DNA from: CBDUXT01 sp965371245
GTDB taxonomy: Bacteria > Planctomycetota > Phycisphaerae > UBA1845
NCBI GenBank assembly: GCA_965371245.1
Contig: CBDUXT010000013.1
Location: 1 to 64,000 of the forward strand
Length of the DNA stretch: 64,000 nt
Direction of reading: 5' to 3'
Each line of letters starts with the position of its first letter. Within the stretch, counting starts at the first letter, position 1. The position numbers were made by a program, and so were the translations under genes. The notes beneath the pieces are model-generated. The model was not told the origin of the DNA, made no database searches, and saw nothing but the letters and a program-made list of their open reading frames with translations. Below are positions 63,416 through 64,000 of the stretch, one piece after another.

Positions 63416-64000
63416 ATGTCGTTGAAGAATATCAAGCCTGGAACCTGGCTGCTGGCCCGCCGAATCGCCGGTCTTTGGATGGTCGTGCTGGCCATCGGGC
63501 TCGCGTTGATCGGCGTCGTGCTCGCGATCTACCAGGCGCGTTCGTTCACCCTAAGCCTTATGGCGCAGACGCAGGCGCAAACCGAGCACCTAGCCGAGCA
63601 GGCAAACCGGGACTTTGAACAACAACTGCGACGGGGGCTCCTCCAGTTGGCGCGCCACGTGCGAGGCGGACCCGACCGCATCTGGGATGCCGGTGAGTCG
63701 TTTCCGGCATGGTTCGACGGGCTGTACGCCTGGGACGGTGAACAGATCTCGATCATCGACCCGCCCGTCGCGGAGGCCGAGGCGTTGCTCGCGTGGATCA
63801 CCGAGCGGTTGCCGGCACTGCGCCCGCTGCAGGAAAACGGCCCTCGACGCGTGGAACTCGCCTACGCAGACATGCGGTCGTGCCCGTTGGTGGTCGCCTG
63901 GCGGACCACCACGACACGGGACCGGAAGACATACGTTCTGGCGGCGCGCATCCAAACCGACCGGCTCCGCGAACTGGTCATGGAGCCGCTGATCGATGGC
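63416..64000 (+). CDS. membrane sensor protein, probably a histidine kinase (5' part)
   Basis: The frame is open from the ATG at 63416 to the window end (195 codons). It has a basic start, a transmembrane helix at about residues 19-41 (IAGLWMVVLAIGLALIGVV), then a helical segment (TQAQTEHLAEQANRDFEQQL) and a probable extracytoplasmic sensor domain. This is the usual front of a sensor kinase, but the kinase core lies outside the window, so the call is inference. Confidence 0.55.
   Translation, partial: MSLKNIKPGTWLLARRIAGLWMVVLAIGLALIGVVLAIYQARSFTLSLMAQTQAQTEHLAEQANRDFEQQLRRGLLQLARHVRGGPDRIWDAGESFPAWFDGLYAWDGEQISIIDPPVAEAEALLAWITERLPALRPLQENGPRRVELAYADMRSCPLVVAWRTTTTRDRKTYVLAARIQTDRLRELVMEPLIDG

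Overview
The window looks like a chromosomal piece of a GC-rich, outer-membrane-bearing bacterium, most likely a member of the Planctomycetota (perhaps Phycisphaerae-like). The pointers are: a secreted protein built of DCNGNG-type calcium repeats with a dockerin-like end, a cytochrome carrying a dockerin, Flp pilins of the GPTATEYAV type, L32 starting MLPV, LpxK and a heptose phosphatase (lipid A/LPS), a fab cluster without plsX, and many short hairpin repeats between genes. No rRNA, tRNA, CRISPR array or transposase was found. The taxonomic call is inference.

Layout. 1-5 kb: hairpin repeats and a very large secreted metzincin peptidase. 5-10.4 kb: a probable operon with a near-consensus promoter (LysM lipoprotein, recG, potassium uptake ktrB and ktrA). 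10.6-19.1 kb: an extracellular multi-CxxCH cytochrome, DNA polymerase III alpha, and an ECF sigma/putative anti-sigma/PDZ-protein unit closed by a strong terminator. 19.1-21.0 kb, minus strand: a cyclase-like protein overlapping a Tat-exported DUF362 protein. 21.3-33.4 kb: a Tad/Flp pilus locus (three pilins, prepilin peptidase, TadE, CpaB, secretin, TadG, CpaE, CpaF, TadB, TadC) with hairpins and repeats dividing it into sub-units. 33.9-38.3 kb: a Memo-family protein, lpxK, a deoxyhypusine-synthase-like protein of unknown role and a membrane-anchored GmhB-like phosphatase.

38.4-43.7 kb is the clearest accessory region: a repeat with 12-bp inverted ends followed by a two-gene type III restriction-modification system whose specificity segment is visibly more AT-rich. 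43.9-49.3 kb: PIN-TRAM membrane protein, ispD, a TPR lipoprotein, a membrane protein, a winged-helix regulator with an AT-rich palindrome over its promoter, and a DUF3524/QTMAN glycosyltransferase. 49.4-51.6 kb, minus strand: three small exported or membrane proteins (two are paralogues), a PD-(D/E)XK-like protein and a YkgJ cysteine-cluster protein. 51.7-53.5 kb: rsmD and a CCA-type nucleotidyltransferase, overlapping by 4 bp. 53.6-59.0 kb, minus strand: rpmF, fabH, fabD, fabG, acpP, fabF and an isolated fliN. 59.2-63.2 kb, minus strand: repeats, nth, a MoaD-MoaE fusion, an O-methyltransferase, a DinB-like protein and an Mrp ATPase. The window ends inside a membrane sensor gene.

Most of the window is housekeeping. 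Its distinctive parts are the pilus locus with proline at the pilin cleavage site, the DUF362/cyclase pair, the LPS-linked deoxyhypusine-synthase-like protein, the small-protein trio, the dockerin-cytochrome and the dispersed hairpin repeats. I saw no large system that I would call wholly undescribed.
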